Source: an uncultured SAR86 cluster bacterium (GTDB lineage Bacteria > Pseudomonadota > Gammaproteobacteria > Magnimaribacterales > D2472). Taken from it: DNA of 64,000 nt. Both the position numbers and the translations under genes were made by a program. Location: the NCBI GenBank assembly GCA_902547295.1, contig CACCNJ010000003.1, forward strand, positions 1 through 64,000. Reading direction: 5' to 3'. Below are positions 36,610 to 45,101 of the stretch, piece after piece. Below the pieces are notes generated by a model. That model was given only the letters and a program-made list of their open reading frames with translations, had not been told where the DNA came from and did not search any database. Every line of letters starts with the position of its first letter. Position 1 is the stretch's first letter.

Positions 36610-37488
36610 ATGAAATATTTGTCAGCAGCAGATATTCTTGATGAATTCGATTCAGATGATCTATCAAATATAAAGGATTTTCTCTCAACGCTGTATCCAA
36701 AACTTAATCAAATAAATCCTATTGAAGAAAGTAAAAAAAATTTTGTGTTCAAAAATTTTAAAAAAATTAATATTAATAAAGAGGATTATTTTTTTGGTCT
36801 AATTGTTGAAACGAGGAAAGTAAGCTCATTTCATATAGTTTTAAAAAATTTCCTAGAAATTACTGATTTAAAAGTCTTAATAATATGTAGCGATAAAAAC
36901 GAAAGTTTTATAAGGACTAGTTACGTAGAAGATTTAATAAAATCAAAAAAGATATTTTTATGGAACATGGGTGATATAGAAGACCTTATATCATGCGATT
37001 ATAATAAATTGTTATTATCAAGGGAGCTTTGGTCACTTCTGCCAGATACAAAAAAAATATTTATTTTTCAGACTGATTCATTTTTATGTAAAAAGTCTCA
37101 ATTAAAGATCTCAGATTTTAAAAATTTTGACTACATTGGATCACCATGGGATATTGATAGACCGGTTGGTTTAAAAATTAATGGTGGTTCAGGCGGTCTT
37201 TCTATTAGGGATATAGAACTTTCTAGAAAAGCTATTGAATTTTTTGATGTATTAAATTGGCCAGGCGGTGAAGATGGTTTTTTTGCATTTCATATTGAAC
37301 TTTTAAAAGGTAAAGTTGCTTCATTAAATGAAGCCTCAAAGTTTTCAACGCAACAACATTTTTATTACAAAAGTTATGGGTGTCATAAGGTCTCTTTGTT
37401 ACAAAAAAAATATCGCGAAAATTTTTATGAGTATTGTCCAGAGTCAACTCAAATAGAGAATCCTTTAATAATTGATATTTTTGATTAA
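36610..37488 (+). CDS. DUF5672-type putative glycosyltransferase
   Basis: The 292-residue protein matches the DUF5672 pattern in order: NKLLLSRELW (132-141), a hydrophobic strand with FIFQTDSFLC (151-160), FDYIGSPW (173-180), NGGSGGLSIR (191-200) and EDGFFAFH (221-228). In this family the Q-T-D motif stands where GT-A glycosyltransferases have the metal-binding DxD, hence the prediction. No membrane helices or signal are seen. It ends the sulfotransferase cassette, and its stop lies 6 bp from the 3' end of tRNA-Arg, which is on the other strand. Family assignment is from memory. Confidence 0.72.
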   Translation: MKYLSAADILDEFDSDDLSNIKDFLSTLYPKLNQINPIEESKKNFVFKNFKKININKEDYFFGLIVETRKVSSFHIVLKNFLEITDLKVLIICSDKNESFIRTSYVEDLIKSKKIFLWNMGDIEDLISCDYNKLLLSRELWSLLPDTKKIFIFQTDSFLCKKSQLKISDFKNFDYIGSPWDIDRPVGLKINGGSGGLSIRDIELSRKAIEFFDVLNWPGGEDGFFAFHIELLKGKVASLNEASKFSTQQHFYYKSYGCHKVSLLQKKYRENFYEYCPESTQIENPLIIDIFD

Positions 37489-37493
37489 AAAAA

Positions 37494-37570
<77 letters not shown>

Positions 37571-37571
37571 T

Positions 37572-37648
37572 TGGTCGGGGTAGTAAGATTCGAACTTACG
37601 ACCACTCGCTCCCAAAGCGAGTGCGCTACCAGACTGCGCTATACCCCG
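37572..37648 (-). tRNA. tRNA-Pro (anticodon TGG)
   Basis: A 77-nt minus-strand cloverleaf: acceptor CGGGGTA, anticodon stem CTCGC/GCGAG around loop TTTGGGA, T-arm AAGTTCGAATCTT, encoded CCA. The C1-G72-type acceptor start is usual for tRNA-Pro. Cotranscribed with tRNA-Arg. Confidence 0.96.
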
Positions 37649-37657
37649 AGGATGCAA

Positions 37658-37686
37658 ATATTAAAGTTAATATTAATAATAAGCAA
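37658..37686 (-). promoter_or_regulatory. Possible promoter of the tRNA-Pro/tRNA-Arg pair
   Basis: TTGCTT (37681-37686) and TAATAT (37658-37663) on the minus strand are 17 bp apart, 9 bp before tRNA-Pro. Both boxes are moderate matches. The gap is shared with the divergent folD gene. Confidence 0.3.
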
Positions 37687-37727
37687 TCTTCATGGGCATA
37701 AATATCAATTAATGAGATAATAATATC

Positions 37728-38567
37728 ATGTCTGCAATAGTATTGGATGGTAAAGAACTCTCAAGAATTTCTGAAGAATCTATAAAGAAAAAGGTTCAGG
37801 AATTATCTTCAAAAAATATAAAGCCAACTTTAGCAACTATTCTTGTTGGTAATGATCCCGCTTCTGAAACCTATGTGAAAATGAAAAGAAATACATGTGC
37901 GAGAGTCGGTATGGAATCTATAGCTGTTGAATTATCTGGAGATACAACTACAGAAGAGCTTTTAGAAAAAATTAGAAGTTTAAATAATGATGAGAATGTA
38001 CATGGCATTTTGCTTCAACATCCAGTTCCATCTCAAATTGATGAAAGATTGTGTTTTGATGAAATAGATATTAATAAAGATGTAGATGGGGTGACCTGCC
38101 TGGGTTTTGGAAACATGTCGATGGGGCTTGATGCTTATGGCTCATGTACACCTGCTGGTATTATGAGATTAATTAATCATCATAATATTAAGGTAGAAGG
38201 CTTAAATGCTGTCGTTGTAGGCAGGAGTCCAATTTTAGGCAAGCCAATGGCAATGATGCTCTTAAATATGAATGCTACAGTGACAATATGTCATTCAAGA
38301 ACTACAAATCTAGATTTAATAATTAAAAATGCAGATATAATTGTTGGGGCCGTTGGAATACCTAAATTTATAAAATCTGATTGGATTAAAAAAGGTGCAG
38401 TCGTTATCGATGCTGGTTACCATCCAGAAAAATGCGGAGATATTGATCTTGATAATATTGAAAAAATCGCAAGCGCATATACTCCAGTGCCTGGAGGAGT
38501 AGGACCAATGACAATTAATACGCTGATACTTCAAACACTTCAATCAGCTGAGAGAGCGTCTAATTAA
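37728..38567 (+). CDS. folD: Bifunctional methylenetetrahydrofolate dehydrogenase/cyclohydrolase FolD
   Basis: FolD interconverts 5,10-methylene- and 10-formyl-tetrahydrofolate, which supplies purN in this window with formyl-folate. The 279-residue protein has the N-terminal active-site region with catalytic Lys in [21 protein letters not shown], the [13 protein letters not shown] segment, the NADP fold with [16 protein letters not shown], and the C-terminal [10 protein letters not shown]. Length matches E. coli FolD (288). It converges on the DUF4389 gene with a 4-bp overlap. Confidence 0.96.
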   Translation: MSAIVLDGKELSRISEESIKKKVQELSSKNIKPTLATILVGNDPASETYVKMKRNTCARVGMESIAVELSGDTTTEELLEKIRSLNNDENVHGILLQHPVPSQIDERLCFDEIDINKDVDGVTCLGFGNMSMGLDAYGSCTPAGIMRLINHHNIKVEGLNAVVVGRSPILGKPMAMMLLNMNATVTICHSRTTNLDLIIKNADIIVGAVGIPKFIKSDWIKKGAVVIDAGYHPEKCGDIDLDNIEKIASAYTPVPGGVGPMTINTLILQTLQSAERASN

Positions 38568-38902
38568 TCAGTTCCCTGCTTTGAGGATGAGTCTTCTATT
38601 TCTTCCACTTCAATTTCAACCTCTTCTTCTGAATTATTTTTAAAAGGAAAAGGTTTTTCTTCAGTTTGAAACAATAAGAATGATAAAGAATCTTCAAAAA
38701 ACTCAATAACATATGAATTTACATTAGCTATTGATGGATTTACTTTTGATGTAAAAAGAACAAATAAAAACTGAATAACTGATAGCCCAATACATATTGG
38801 TAAAGCAAAATTTAATGCAAATGCATATAGAACCATAAATATGAATCTAATCCACTTACTTGATTTTAAAATTTCGTCTTTGTTAATAGTTTCCATACTC
38901 AA
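38564..38902 (-). CDS. DUF4389 membrane protein
   Basis: A 112-residue protein with two hydrophobic helices (about 15-50), the family's [12 protein letters not shown]-like amphipathic part and an [13 protein letters not shown] motif that is characteristic of DUF4389. The C-terminal tail is very acidic (a run of Glu). The start overlaps the gpsA stop by 4 bp, so it is coupled to gpsA. Function unknown; the link with gpsA suggests a role around the inner membrane or phospholipids. Confidence 0.8.
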   Translation of the reverse strand: MSMETINKDEILKSSKWIRFIFMVLYAFALNFALPICIGLSVIQFLFVLFTSKVNPSIANVNSYVIEFFEDSLSFLLFQTEEKPFPFKNNSEEEVEIEVEEIEDSSSKQGTD

Positions 38903-39909
38903 TAGTTAAATTCTACATCAATCTCATTAGGATTATTAATTAAATCATCAATAAGAGTGTTTGGTGATGCATTATTGTAAATTATATTATACAAAGATTC
39001 GACCAACGGCATTTTAATATTCAATTTTGATGATTCTTTTAAAACAACTTCAAGAGTCCTTACTCCCTCAGCAACTTGGCCAACGCTTTCCTTTGCCTTT
39101 GATAAAGACATGCCGGATCCAATATTAAATCCAAGTTGATAATTCCTTGATAAAGTTGACATGCATGTTGCAACTAAATCGCCCATTCCCGATAATCCTA
39201 AAAATGTTATAGGATTTGCACCTTTTGCAACAGCAAACCTACTCATCTCAGCCATACTTCTAGTTAATATAAGTCCTATAGCATTTTCGCCAACCTTAAG
39301 TGATTCAGCCATTCCACATATTACTGCATAAATATTTTTTAATGCGCCAGCCATTTCAACTCCTTGCAAGTCTTTACTTGAATAAATTTTAAAAGTTTCA
39401 GAAGACAAAACTGATTTAACTATATTTATTAATCTTTCATCTGGACTAGCTATGACTGTACCAGCTATTTTTTCATCCGCTATTTCTTTTGCTAAGTTTG
39501 GACCGCTCAGAACACCAATAGTATTTTTAAGTTTCGATGAAATTGTCTCTGATAATGGTCTAAATGGATCATCAAGAATACCTTTTGTACAGGAAACCAA
39601 ATATGGTTTTTCATCTATGTAATCGGAAACTCTGATTACAATTTGCTCAAACACAATACTTGGTGTTGCAATGAAAATTATAGATTTATTATTTAATACT
39701 TCTCTTAAGTTATCGGATGCAATTATGTTTTTAGATAATTTTAATTCAGGATGATATGTGGTGTTAGCTCCCTCAGAATTTATTCTTAAAGCTTGTTCAG
39801 AATCTCTCACCCACAACGAAACATTATATCCATTTGATGCTGCTAAATTTGCTAAAACTGTCCCGAAACTTCCTCCTCCGAGAACTGCAACACTTTCAGA
39901 ATTTCCCAT
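38899..39909 (-). CDS. gpsA: Glycerol-3-phosphate dehydrogenase [NAD(P)+]
   Basis: GpsA makes sn-glycerol-3-phosphate from dihydroxyacetone phosphate for phospholipid synthesis. The 336-residue protein has the N-terminal Rossmann motif VLGGGSFGTVLA, the VSCTKGI and SGPNLAKEI segments, catalytic Lys in GALKNIYAV, and the GLSGMGDLVATC motif. It lies 3 bp after the DUF4149 gene and overlaps DUF4389. Confidence 0.96.
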   Translation of the reverse strand: MGNSESVAVLGGGSFGTVLANLAASNGYNVSLWVRDSEQALRINSEGANTTYHPELKLSKNIIASDNLREVLNNKSIIFIATPSIVFEQIVIRVSDYIDEKPYLVSCTKGILDDPFRPLSETISSKLKNTIGVLSGPNLAKEIADEKIAGTVIASPDERLINIVKSVLSSETFKIYSSKDLQGVEMAGALKNIYAVICGMAESLKVGENAIGLILTRSMAEMSRFAVAKGANPITFLGLSGMGDLVATCMSTLSRNYQLGFNIGSGMSLSKAKESVGQVAEGVRTLEVVLKESSKLNIKMPLVESLYNIIYNNASPNTLIDDLINNPNEIDVEFNY

Positions 39910-39912
39910 GAA

Positions 39913-40320
39913 TTAAAGAGTTGTTGCTCTAAAGATTTGTACTATAGCTATGGCCATTATTACAAATGTATTAAATACACTCAGATTATGTAACCATTTG
40001 AAAAGATTATCCCAACCTCTATCTCTGGCACTATTTGTTAGAGGAATAATTATGTACCCAAAGAAAGAAAAAAATACAGCTACAAGTGCAATATAAATAT
40101 CGAATATCTCAAAAAATAAATAAGATATTAGCAAAGCAAGTAAAGTAATTAATAACAGTAGCAAGTAGTAGCGAGGAAAAATTTTTCTCAAGAATTTAGA
40201 TGCGTTTTGATCATCTAATACCTTAAATACCACTGGAGCTGTAAGAAGCACTTGTGCAAAAATAATTCCAAGCACCAAGGAGTAGCAAAGTATTAAAAGG
40301 CTTATGATTAAAGTATCCAT
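39913..40320 (-). CDS. DUF4149 (TMEM205-like) membrane protein
   Basis: A 135-residue protein with four hydrophobic helices. The segment APVVFKVLDDQNASKFLRKIFPRYY (cited as APVVFKVL and FPRYY at about 29-52) is the DUF4149 signature. It starts only 11 bp after the 3' end of tRNA-Asp, and no Shine-Dalgarno fits in that gap. It is followed by gpsA at 3 bp. Function unknown. Confidence 0.82.
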   Translation of the reverse strand: MDTLIISLLILCYSLVLGIIFAQVLLTAPVVFKVLDDQNASKFLRKIFPRYYLLLLLITLLALLISYLFFEIFDIYIALVAVFFSFFGYIIIPLTNSARDRGWDNLFKWLHNLSVFNTFVIMAIAIVQIFRATTL

Positions 40321-40331
40321 AATAAATTCAG

Positions 40332-40406
40332 TGGCGGTCCGACGGGGAATCGAACCCCGAACGCCGCCGTGACAGGGCGGAATTATAACCGTTTAACTAC
40401 CGGACC
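40332..40406 (-). tRNA. tRNA-Asp (anticodon GTC)
   Basis: A minus-strand cloverleaf: acceptor GGTCCGG, anticodon stem CCGCC/GGCGG around loop CTGTCAC, T-arm GGGGTTCGATTCCCC, encoded CCA. It lies between tRNA-Val and the DUF4149 gene on the same strand. Confidence 0.96.
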
Positions 40407-40453
40407 ACATAAAGGTTGCATATTATATGTTATTAACAAAAGTTCAACCTAAA

Positions 40454-40530
40454 TGGTGGGTGATGACAGGTTCGAACTGCCGACCCTCTCGGTGTAAACG
40501 AGATGCTCTACCAAACTGAGCTAATCACCC
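40454..40530 (-). tRNA. tRNA-Val (anticodon TAC)
   Basis: A 77-nt minus-strand cloverleaf: acceptor GGGTGAT/ATCACCC, anticodon stem TCTCG/CGAGA around loop TTTACAC, encoded CCA. It is the first gene of the tRNA-Val-tRNA-Asp-DUF4149-gpsA-DUF4389 run. Confidence 0.96.
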
Positions 40531-40596
40531 TAACCTTCTTAATTAATAATTAAGGGTGCTAATAATACTATTAATAGAAAAAAATAACATTATTTG

Positions 40597-41493
40597 TTAG
40601 GTTTGTTTTTGTTGATTTCCAGTTAGATTTATTCTAGCTAAATAGATACCAAAAAGTGCAACAAATACAAATATTATTTGAGTTATATTTAAAATTTCAC
40701 CAAATATAAATGCAGCTAAAATAGTTGCTGTAATGGGTTGCATTAAAAGCCCTATAGATCCTTCTGAGGCAGAAATTTTTCCAATTCCATGAGTGATTAA
40801 ATATTGGCCTCCAAATTGGCATAGAACTGCTAGTAATAATAAGTTTATCCATTCAAATGAAGATGTCGGCATCATATTTCCACCTTGAATAAGCATTGGA
40901 ATTATTGAAAATAAACAACAAAATAATGTTGTGTAAAAAATTATGTTTAAAGAATTTTCTTTACCTAATTTTGCGACTATCAACAAATACACTCCATAAA
41001 AAAAAGCTGCAATCAAACATAGTATGTCACCAACAACTCTTCCAGTAGCATAATTATTTGAAAAATAAATTAATCCCAGTATTCCAACATAAGTAATTAA
41101 GAAAGATACAACAAAACTCCTTGAAAGTTTTTCCCTAAAAAATATATAGCCAAGAATAGCTACAAAGATAGGAGAAGAATTAACTATTATAGTTGCATTG
41201 GATATGGACGTTATATTCATACTGTAATGCCAAATAGTTAAATCAGTTGTAAAAGCTATAGATGCAAGTGCAGCAAAAAAAATTGTTTTTCTATCATTTA
41301 CAGTGAACTTAAATTTTTTATTTAATCTTAAGTTTAGTAAAAATAAAAAAGGTATCGCCAGCAACATCCTATAAAAACTAATTGCTGACGAGGATAACGT
41401 GCTCCATTTAACAAAAATTGGTGCAAAGCCAATTAGCACAGCTCCAAGTGTGAGGATAAGAAAGTGATTTGATCGCTGAAAATTAGTTTTCAT
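40597..41493 (-). CDS. EamA-family (DMT superfamily) transporter
   Basis: A 298-residue protein with ten predicted membrane helices in two EamA repeats; the repeat motifs are APIFVKWS near the N-terminus and NATIIVNSSPIFVAILGYIFFRE and SIGLLMQPITATILAAFIFGE (cited in part) at the ends of the repeats. Such carriers usually export amino acids or other metabolites. Divergent from xseA with 17 bp between starts. Substrate unknown. Confidence 0.88.
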   Translation of the reverse strand: MKTNFQRSNHFLILTLGAVLIGFAPIFVKWSTLSSSAISFYRMLLAIPFLFLLNLRLNKKFKFTVNDRKTIFFAALASIAFTTDLTIWHYSMNITSISNATIIVNSSPIFVAILGYIFFREKLSRSFVVSFLITYVGILGLIYFSNNYATGRVVGDILCLIAAFFYGVYLLIVAKLGKENSLNIIFYTTLFCCLFSIIPMLIQGGNMMPTSSFEWINLLLLAVLCQFGGQYLITHGIGKISASEGSIGLLMQPITATILAAFIFGEILNITQIIFVFVALFGIYLARINLTGNQQKQT

Positions 41494-41510
41494 AAAGTTA
41501 TACTTTCAAT

Positions 41511-42875
41511 ATGACTAGTAACATTGTAGTGCAGAACGATGAAATTATCTCAGTAGGCGAACTAAATAAATCCGCAAAATATTTATTAGAAAATAACTTC
41601 AACAATGTATCTGTTGTTGGTGAAATATCAAACCTTTCAAGACCCAGTTCAGGGCATATCTACTTCACATTAAAGGATGAGGAAGGAGCAATAAGATGTG
41701 CGATGTTCAAAAATCAAAACATGAAATTAAATTTTTCACCTGAAAATGGAGATCAGTGTGTGCTTAAAGGTCAAGTAAGTATTTATGCCCCGCGAGGTGA
41801 CTATCAATTAATCGTAAAAACTATTGAGCCTGCAGGCGCAGGAAATTTAATGCAACAATTTGAAAAGCTAAAGAATAAATTAGAAAACGAGGGATTATTT
41901 AGTTTGGATAATAAAGTAGATATACCCCGTTCACCTAATCACATTGGAATTGTAACTTCATCATCAACTGCTGCATTTCAAGACATTATTTCGACTTTTA
42001 AAAGAAGAGCACCAAATTCTAAAATTTCATTAAGTGATGCCACGGTTCAGGGTGACAATGCCCACGTCAGTATTATTAACGCACTGAATAGAATAATTTT
42101 GCATAATGAAAAAAATCCTACTGACAAAATTGATGTTGTCATTCTAGCTAGAGGTGGAGGTTCAATAGAGGATCTTTGGTGCTTTAATAATGAAGATTTA
42201 GCGAGAGAAATTTTTTCATATCCAATTCCAACTATATCTGGAGTTGGTCATGAGATTGATTTTACTATTTGTGACTTTGTTTGCGATATACGAGTTCCTA
42301 CTCCGACAGCATCTGCAGAGCTTGTCAGTGAATTTAATTTTAAACTTTCAGATAAGTTAGATGAATTCAAATTAAGAATTAATAAAAATATAAGAAGTTT
42401 TATTGAAGACTTAAGACGAAATCTAGATTTTAATCGATCAAAATTAAAAGATCCTCTGTCCTTATTAAGGGAGAAAAATCAATATTTAGATAGTTTGGAC
42501 CTAAGAATGCAGAAACAACAAAAATCAATAATTAGCGACAAAAAGAATCAAATTGAAAAAATTGATTCTCAGATTAGTTTTAACAATCCAATTAGAAAAT
42601 TAGATCTTATTAAAAATAAATTAATTCAAGTCCATGAAAGACTTTATAGAAATATCAATGAAAAAATTATGCTAAATAAAAATTTAGTTGGCAAATTACT
42701 CAAAAATATAGAAATACTAAGTCCGCTATCAATACTAGATAGAGGATATGCGATCGTTACTAATACCAAAGGAGAAGCAATAAAGTCTTTCACAGATGTC
42801 AGCAAAGGAGAAATTTTAAAAGCTAGATTAAATAAAGGATCGCTTGATGTTGAAGTAATAAAAAATGAAAAATAA
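41511..42875 (+). CDS. xseA: Exodeoxyribonuclease VII large subunit
   Basis: XseA is the catalytic subunit of exonuclease VII, which degrades single-stranded DNA. The 454-residue protein has the N-terminal OB fold (SVVGEISNLSRPSSGHIYFTLKD, cited in part; residues about 38-60), the catalytic domain with IGIVTSSSTAAFQDI, LARGGGSIEDLW and SGVGHEIDFTICD, and a long C-terminal coiled coil. Length equals E. coli XseA (456). The small subunit gene xseB is not adjacent. It overlaps the LytM gene by 11 bp. Confidence 0.95.
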   Translation: MTSNIVVQNDEIISVGELNKSAKYLLENNFNNVSVVGEISNLSRPSSGHIYFTLKDEEGAIRCAMFKNQNMKLNFSPENGDQCVLKGQVSIYAPRGDYQLIVKTIEPAGAGNLMQQFEKLKNKLENEGLFSLDNKVDIPRSPNHIGIVTSSSTAAFQDIISTFKRRAPNSKISLSDATVQGDNAHVSIINALNRIILHNEKNPTDKIDVVILARGGGSIEDLWCFNNEDLAREIFSYPIPTISGVGHEIDFTICDFVCDIRVPTPTASAELVSEFNFKLSDKLDEFKLRINKNIRSFIEDLRRNLDFNRSKLKDPLSLLREKNQYLDSLDLRMQKQQKSIISDKKNQIEKIDSQISFNNPIRKLDLIKNKLIQVHERLYRNINEKIMLNKNLVGKLLKNIEILSPLSILDRGYAIVTNTKGEAIKSFTDVSKGEILKARLNKGSLDVEVIKNEK

Positions 42876-43650
42876 GCTTAAAAATTTTGGTCTTTGTTAT
42901 ATATGTTTGATTTGTTTTTTCATAAATGCAGAAAGATTTGGAGATCCTGGAGAAATAATCGCTATAAAAGCTTCAAGTGATGATATTGATAAATATTTGA
43001 CAGTCAAAATCAATGAGTCTCTTTATAAATTAATACCACTTCCATTCGAAAAACAAAATGAATCAATATATGTTGATGATGAAAAAATAAATATTAATCA
43101 AAAAGACTTTGGTGAATCTAGAATTACTATTGAAAATAATTCAATGGTTAATCTAAGTAAAAAAGATTCTGATAGGGCTTATAAAGAATCAAAAATTATA
43201 CAAAAAGCACTCAATAACTATTCAAAATTTTTAGTGCCTGACTTAAATTTTATGAATCCGGTAGAAGGTATTATTTCAAGCAGATATGGTAAAAAAAGAT
43301 ATATAAATAACCAACCTAGATCGCCACATTTATCTTTGGATATTGCTGCAGCTGAGGGAACAAAAATTGTATCTCCTTCAAAAGGTAAAGTAATTTTAGT
43401 AGGCAATTTCTTTTATGCTGGAAATTACATTGTAATAGATCATGGATTTGGTCTGATAAGTTCATACAGTCATTTATCATCGGTCTTGGTTGATGAAAAT
43501 GAATTAATTGAAAAAGGACAAAAAATTGGAGAAGTTGGTTCAACTGGAAGAGTTACAGGACCCCATTTACATTGGACAGTATATTTAAATAAAGTAAGGA
43601 TTAATCCTGAATCAATTATTCAAGAAAACTTTTTAGAAAGCCTGCTTTAA
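42865..43650 (+). CDS. Exported M23/LytM-domain peptidase
   Basis: A 261-residue periplasmic protein with a signal peptide (to about residue 22) and a C-terminal LytM domain (about 135-250). The zinc-binding motifs are HLSLD (HxxxD) and HLHW (HxH), with SRYGKKR and GNYIVIDHG between. A full ligand set suggests an active peptidoglycan endopeptidase rather than a degenerate EnvC-type activator. It overlaps xseA by 11 bp and converges on the TlpA-like gene with an 18-bp overlap. Confidence 0.9.
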   Translation: MKNKLKNFGLCYICLICFFINAERFGDPGEIIAIKASSDDIDKYLTVKINESLYKLIPLPFEKQNESIYVDDEKININQKDFGESRITIENNSMVNLSKKDSDRAYKESKIIQKALNNYSKFLVPDLNFMNPVEGIISSRYGKKRYINNQPRSPHLSLDIAAAEGTKIVSPSKGKVILVGNFFYAGNYIVIDHGFGLISSYSHLSSVLVDENELIEKGQKIGEVGSTGRVTGPHLHWTVYLNKVRINPESIIQENFLESLL

Positions 43651-44094
43651 ATCTAATAAGATACTGTTGAGTGCGTCTTTTGTTTGTGGTCTAAATAACG
43701 AAAGCGATAATTCGCCATTAGGATTGATAAAAAAAGTAGCTGGAACTGCTGGAGGTGTTTGAATGCCCCAAATATCTCGAGGATGAGTTACCAACGAGGG
43801 AACTTCTATATTAAATTTTTTTGCAACTGGAGCTAAATCTTCTTGATCGAGTTGATCAAAGTTAAAAGTGAATACAAATATATCTTTATTTTCGTGCGCA
43901 AACTCATTAAGTTCTGGAATTTCTTTTATGCAAGGTGCACACCAGTCAGCCCAATAATTTATTACAACCCAGCTGCCTTCAAGCTTGGAAAGATTAGTAT
44001 TTGATCCGTTAAATACTTCAATGTCATTCTTTTGACAAGCAAAAAGTAGTAACAAACAGAAAAGTTGTATAATTTTAGACTTCATCGCGTACAT
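43633..44094 (-). CDS. TlpA-like thiol-disulfide oxidoreductase lipoprotein
   Basis: A 153-residue thioredoxin-fold protein. The N-terminus carries a lipobox ending at Cys20 (LLLFAC); an ATG at 44085 also fits as a start. The active site is WADWCAPC with Cys52 and Cys55, and the cis-Pro loop is VPATFFI. It probably reduces disulfides in the periplasm, perhaps for cytochrome maturation, and could be served by the DsbD/ScsB protein later in this window. It is divergent from wrbA and overlaps the LytM gene end. Confidence 0.88.
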   Translation of the reverse strand: MYAMKSKIIQLFCLLLLFACQKNDIEVFNGSNTNLSKLEGSWVVINYWADWCAPCIKEIPELNEFAHENKDIFVFTFNFDQLDQEDLAPVAKKFNIEVPSLVTHPRDIWGIQTPPAVPATFFINPNGELSLSLFRPQTKDALNSILLDLKQAF

Positions 44095-44121
44095 AATATA
44101 ATTAAAACTTTAAATGTAAAC

Positions 44122-44718
44122 ATGGAAAAGAATTTTTTATTAGTATTATTTTATTCTGCATCTGGATCAGTTAAAAATTTAGCGCATGCTATTGCAGATG
44201 GTGTTGAGGATATTGGTTTAGATGTTCGCCTAAGAACAGTTCCAAAAATATCATCAAATGTTGAAAAAGTTGAAAGCGATATTCCAGAATCTGGCGAAAT
44301 TTATTGTACTAAGGATGACCTAATTAATTGCAGCGGTCTTGCTTTAGGTTCTCCAACAAGGTTTGGTTCAATTTCATCACCATTAAAGTATTTTTTGGAC
44401 TCTACAGGTGATTTGTGGGCTACAAATGCATTAGAAAATAAACCAGGCATAGCATTTACATCTACAGGCTCTATGCACGGTGGTCAAGAGACAACTCTTT
44501 TTAGTTTAATTACTTTCATGTTACATCATGGAATGGTTGTAGCTGGAACGCCCTATTCTATTGATGAACTAAATAAAACAAAGTCAGGCGGAACACCATA
44601 CGGCCCCTCTCATGTTGAAAATTTTAATTCCTCAAGTGATTTAACAAAAGATGAATATGAAATTGCAAAAAAAACCGGATCAAGGCTTGGCAAATTAGTA
44701 ATGAAAATTAATGATTAG
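44122..44718 (+). CDS. wrbA: NAD(P)H:quinone oxidoreductase WrbA
   Basis: WrbA is an FMN-dependent quinone reductase that protects against redox stress. From ATG 44122 (MEKNFLLVLFYSASGS) it is 198 residues, the family length; a frame start at 44065 overlaps the divergent gene and was not used. Motifs: flavodoxin loop FYSASGSVKNLA, LGSPTRFGSISSPLKYFLD (cited in part) and STGSMHGGQETTLFS. The stop overlaps the DUF2069 gene by 8 bp, a pairing known in gammaproteobacteria. Confidence 0.93.
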   Translation: MEKNFLLVLFYSASGSVKNLAHAIADGVEDIGLDVRLRTVPKISSNVEKVESDIPESGEIYCTKDDLINCSGLALGSPTRFGSISSPLKYFLDSTGDLWATNALENKPGIAFTSTGSMHGGQETTLFSLITFMLHHGMVVAGTPYSIDELNKTKSGGTPYGPSHVENFNSSSDLTKDEYEIAKKTGSRLGKLVMKIND

Positions 44719-45043
44719 TATTTCTAATTACAAACTCCTGTTAAATTTAATCTTTATATGTTTGTTTATTTCAAAATTTTTCAATGTTATTCAACAAAGA
44801 ATTGATATATTTATGTACATCTTTTGGGCACTACCTATATTAATTTTTTACATCTTTATAAATAAATTAATAATTAAAGCCTATCAATGGTTTTGTTTTT
44901 TGTTGATCATATACTTTCTATCGTGCTCATTGAGAGTTTTTGGAACAGCCGCATACTGGTTAGATATTTTTGAATTATTTCTTATATGCTCATTATTTAT
45001 TAGCACCATGTATGGACCAAGAATTATAAATAATATGAACTAA
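44711..45043 (+). CDS. DUF2069 small membrane protein
   Basis: A 110-residue protein with four hydrophobic helices and short loops. The pattern and its place directly after wrbA (8-bp overlap) fit DUF2069. Function unknown. A 58-bp gap follows before sppA. Confidence 0.75.
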   Translation: MISISNYKLLLNLIFICLFISKFFNVIQQRIDIFMYIFWALPILIFYIFINKLIIKAYQWFCFLLIIYFLSCSLRVFGTAAYWLDIFELFLICSLFISTMYGPRIINNMN

Positions 45044-45101
45044 AATGCGTTTACTTAGTCCTATATATGTCATATCATCATAATCTTTTTTGGAGTAATA
45101 A

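Noticed and set aside
40537-40553. CTTAATT/AATTAAG inverted repeat upstream of tRNA-Val as a terminator of the DMT gene
   Set aside because: The stem is all A/T except one pair and no U-run follows, so it cannot be supported as a terminator.
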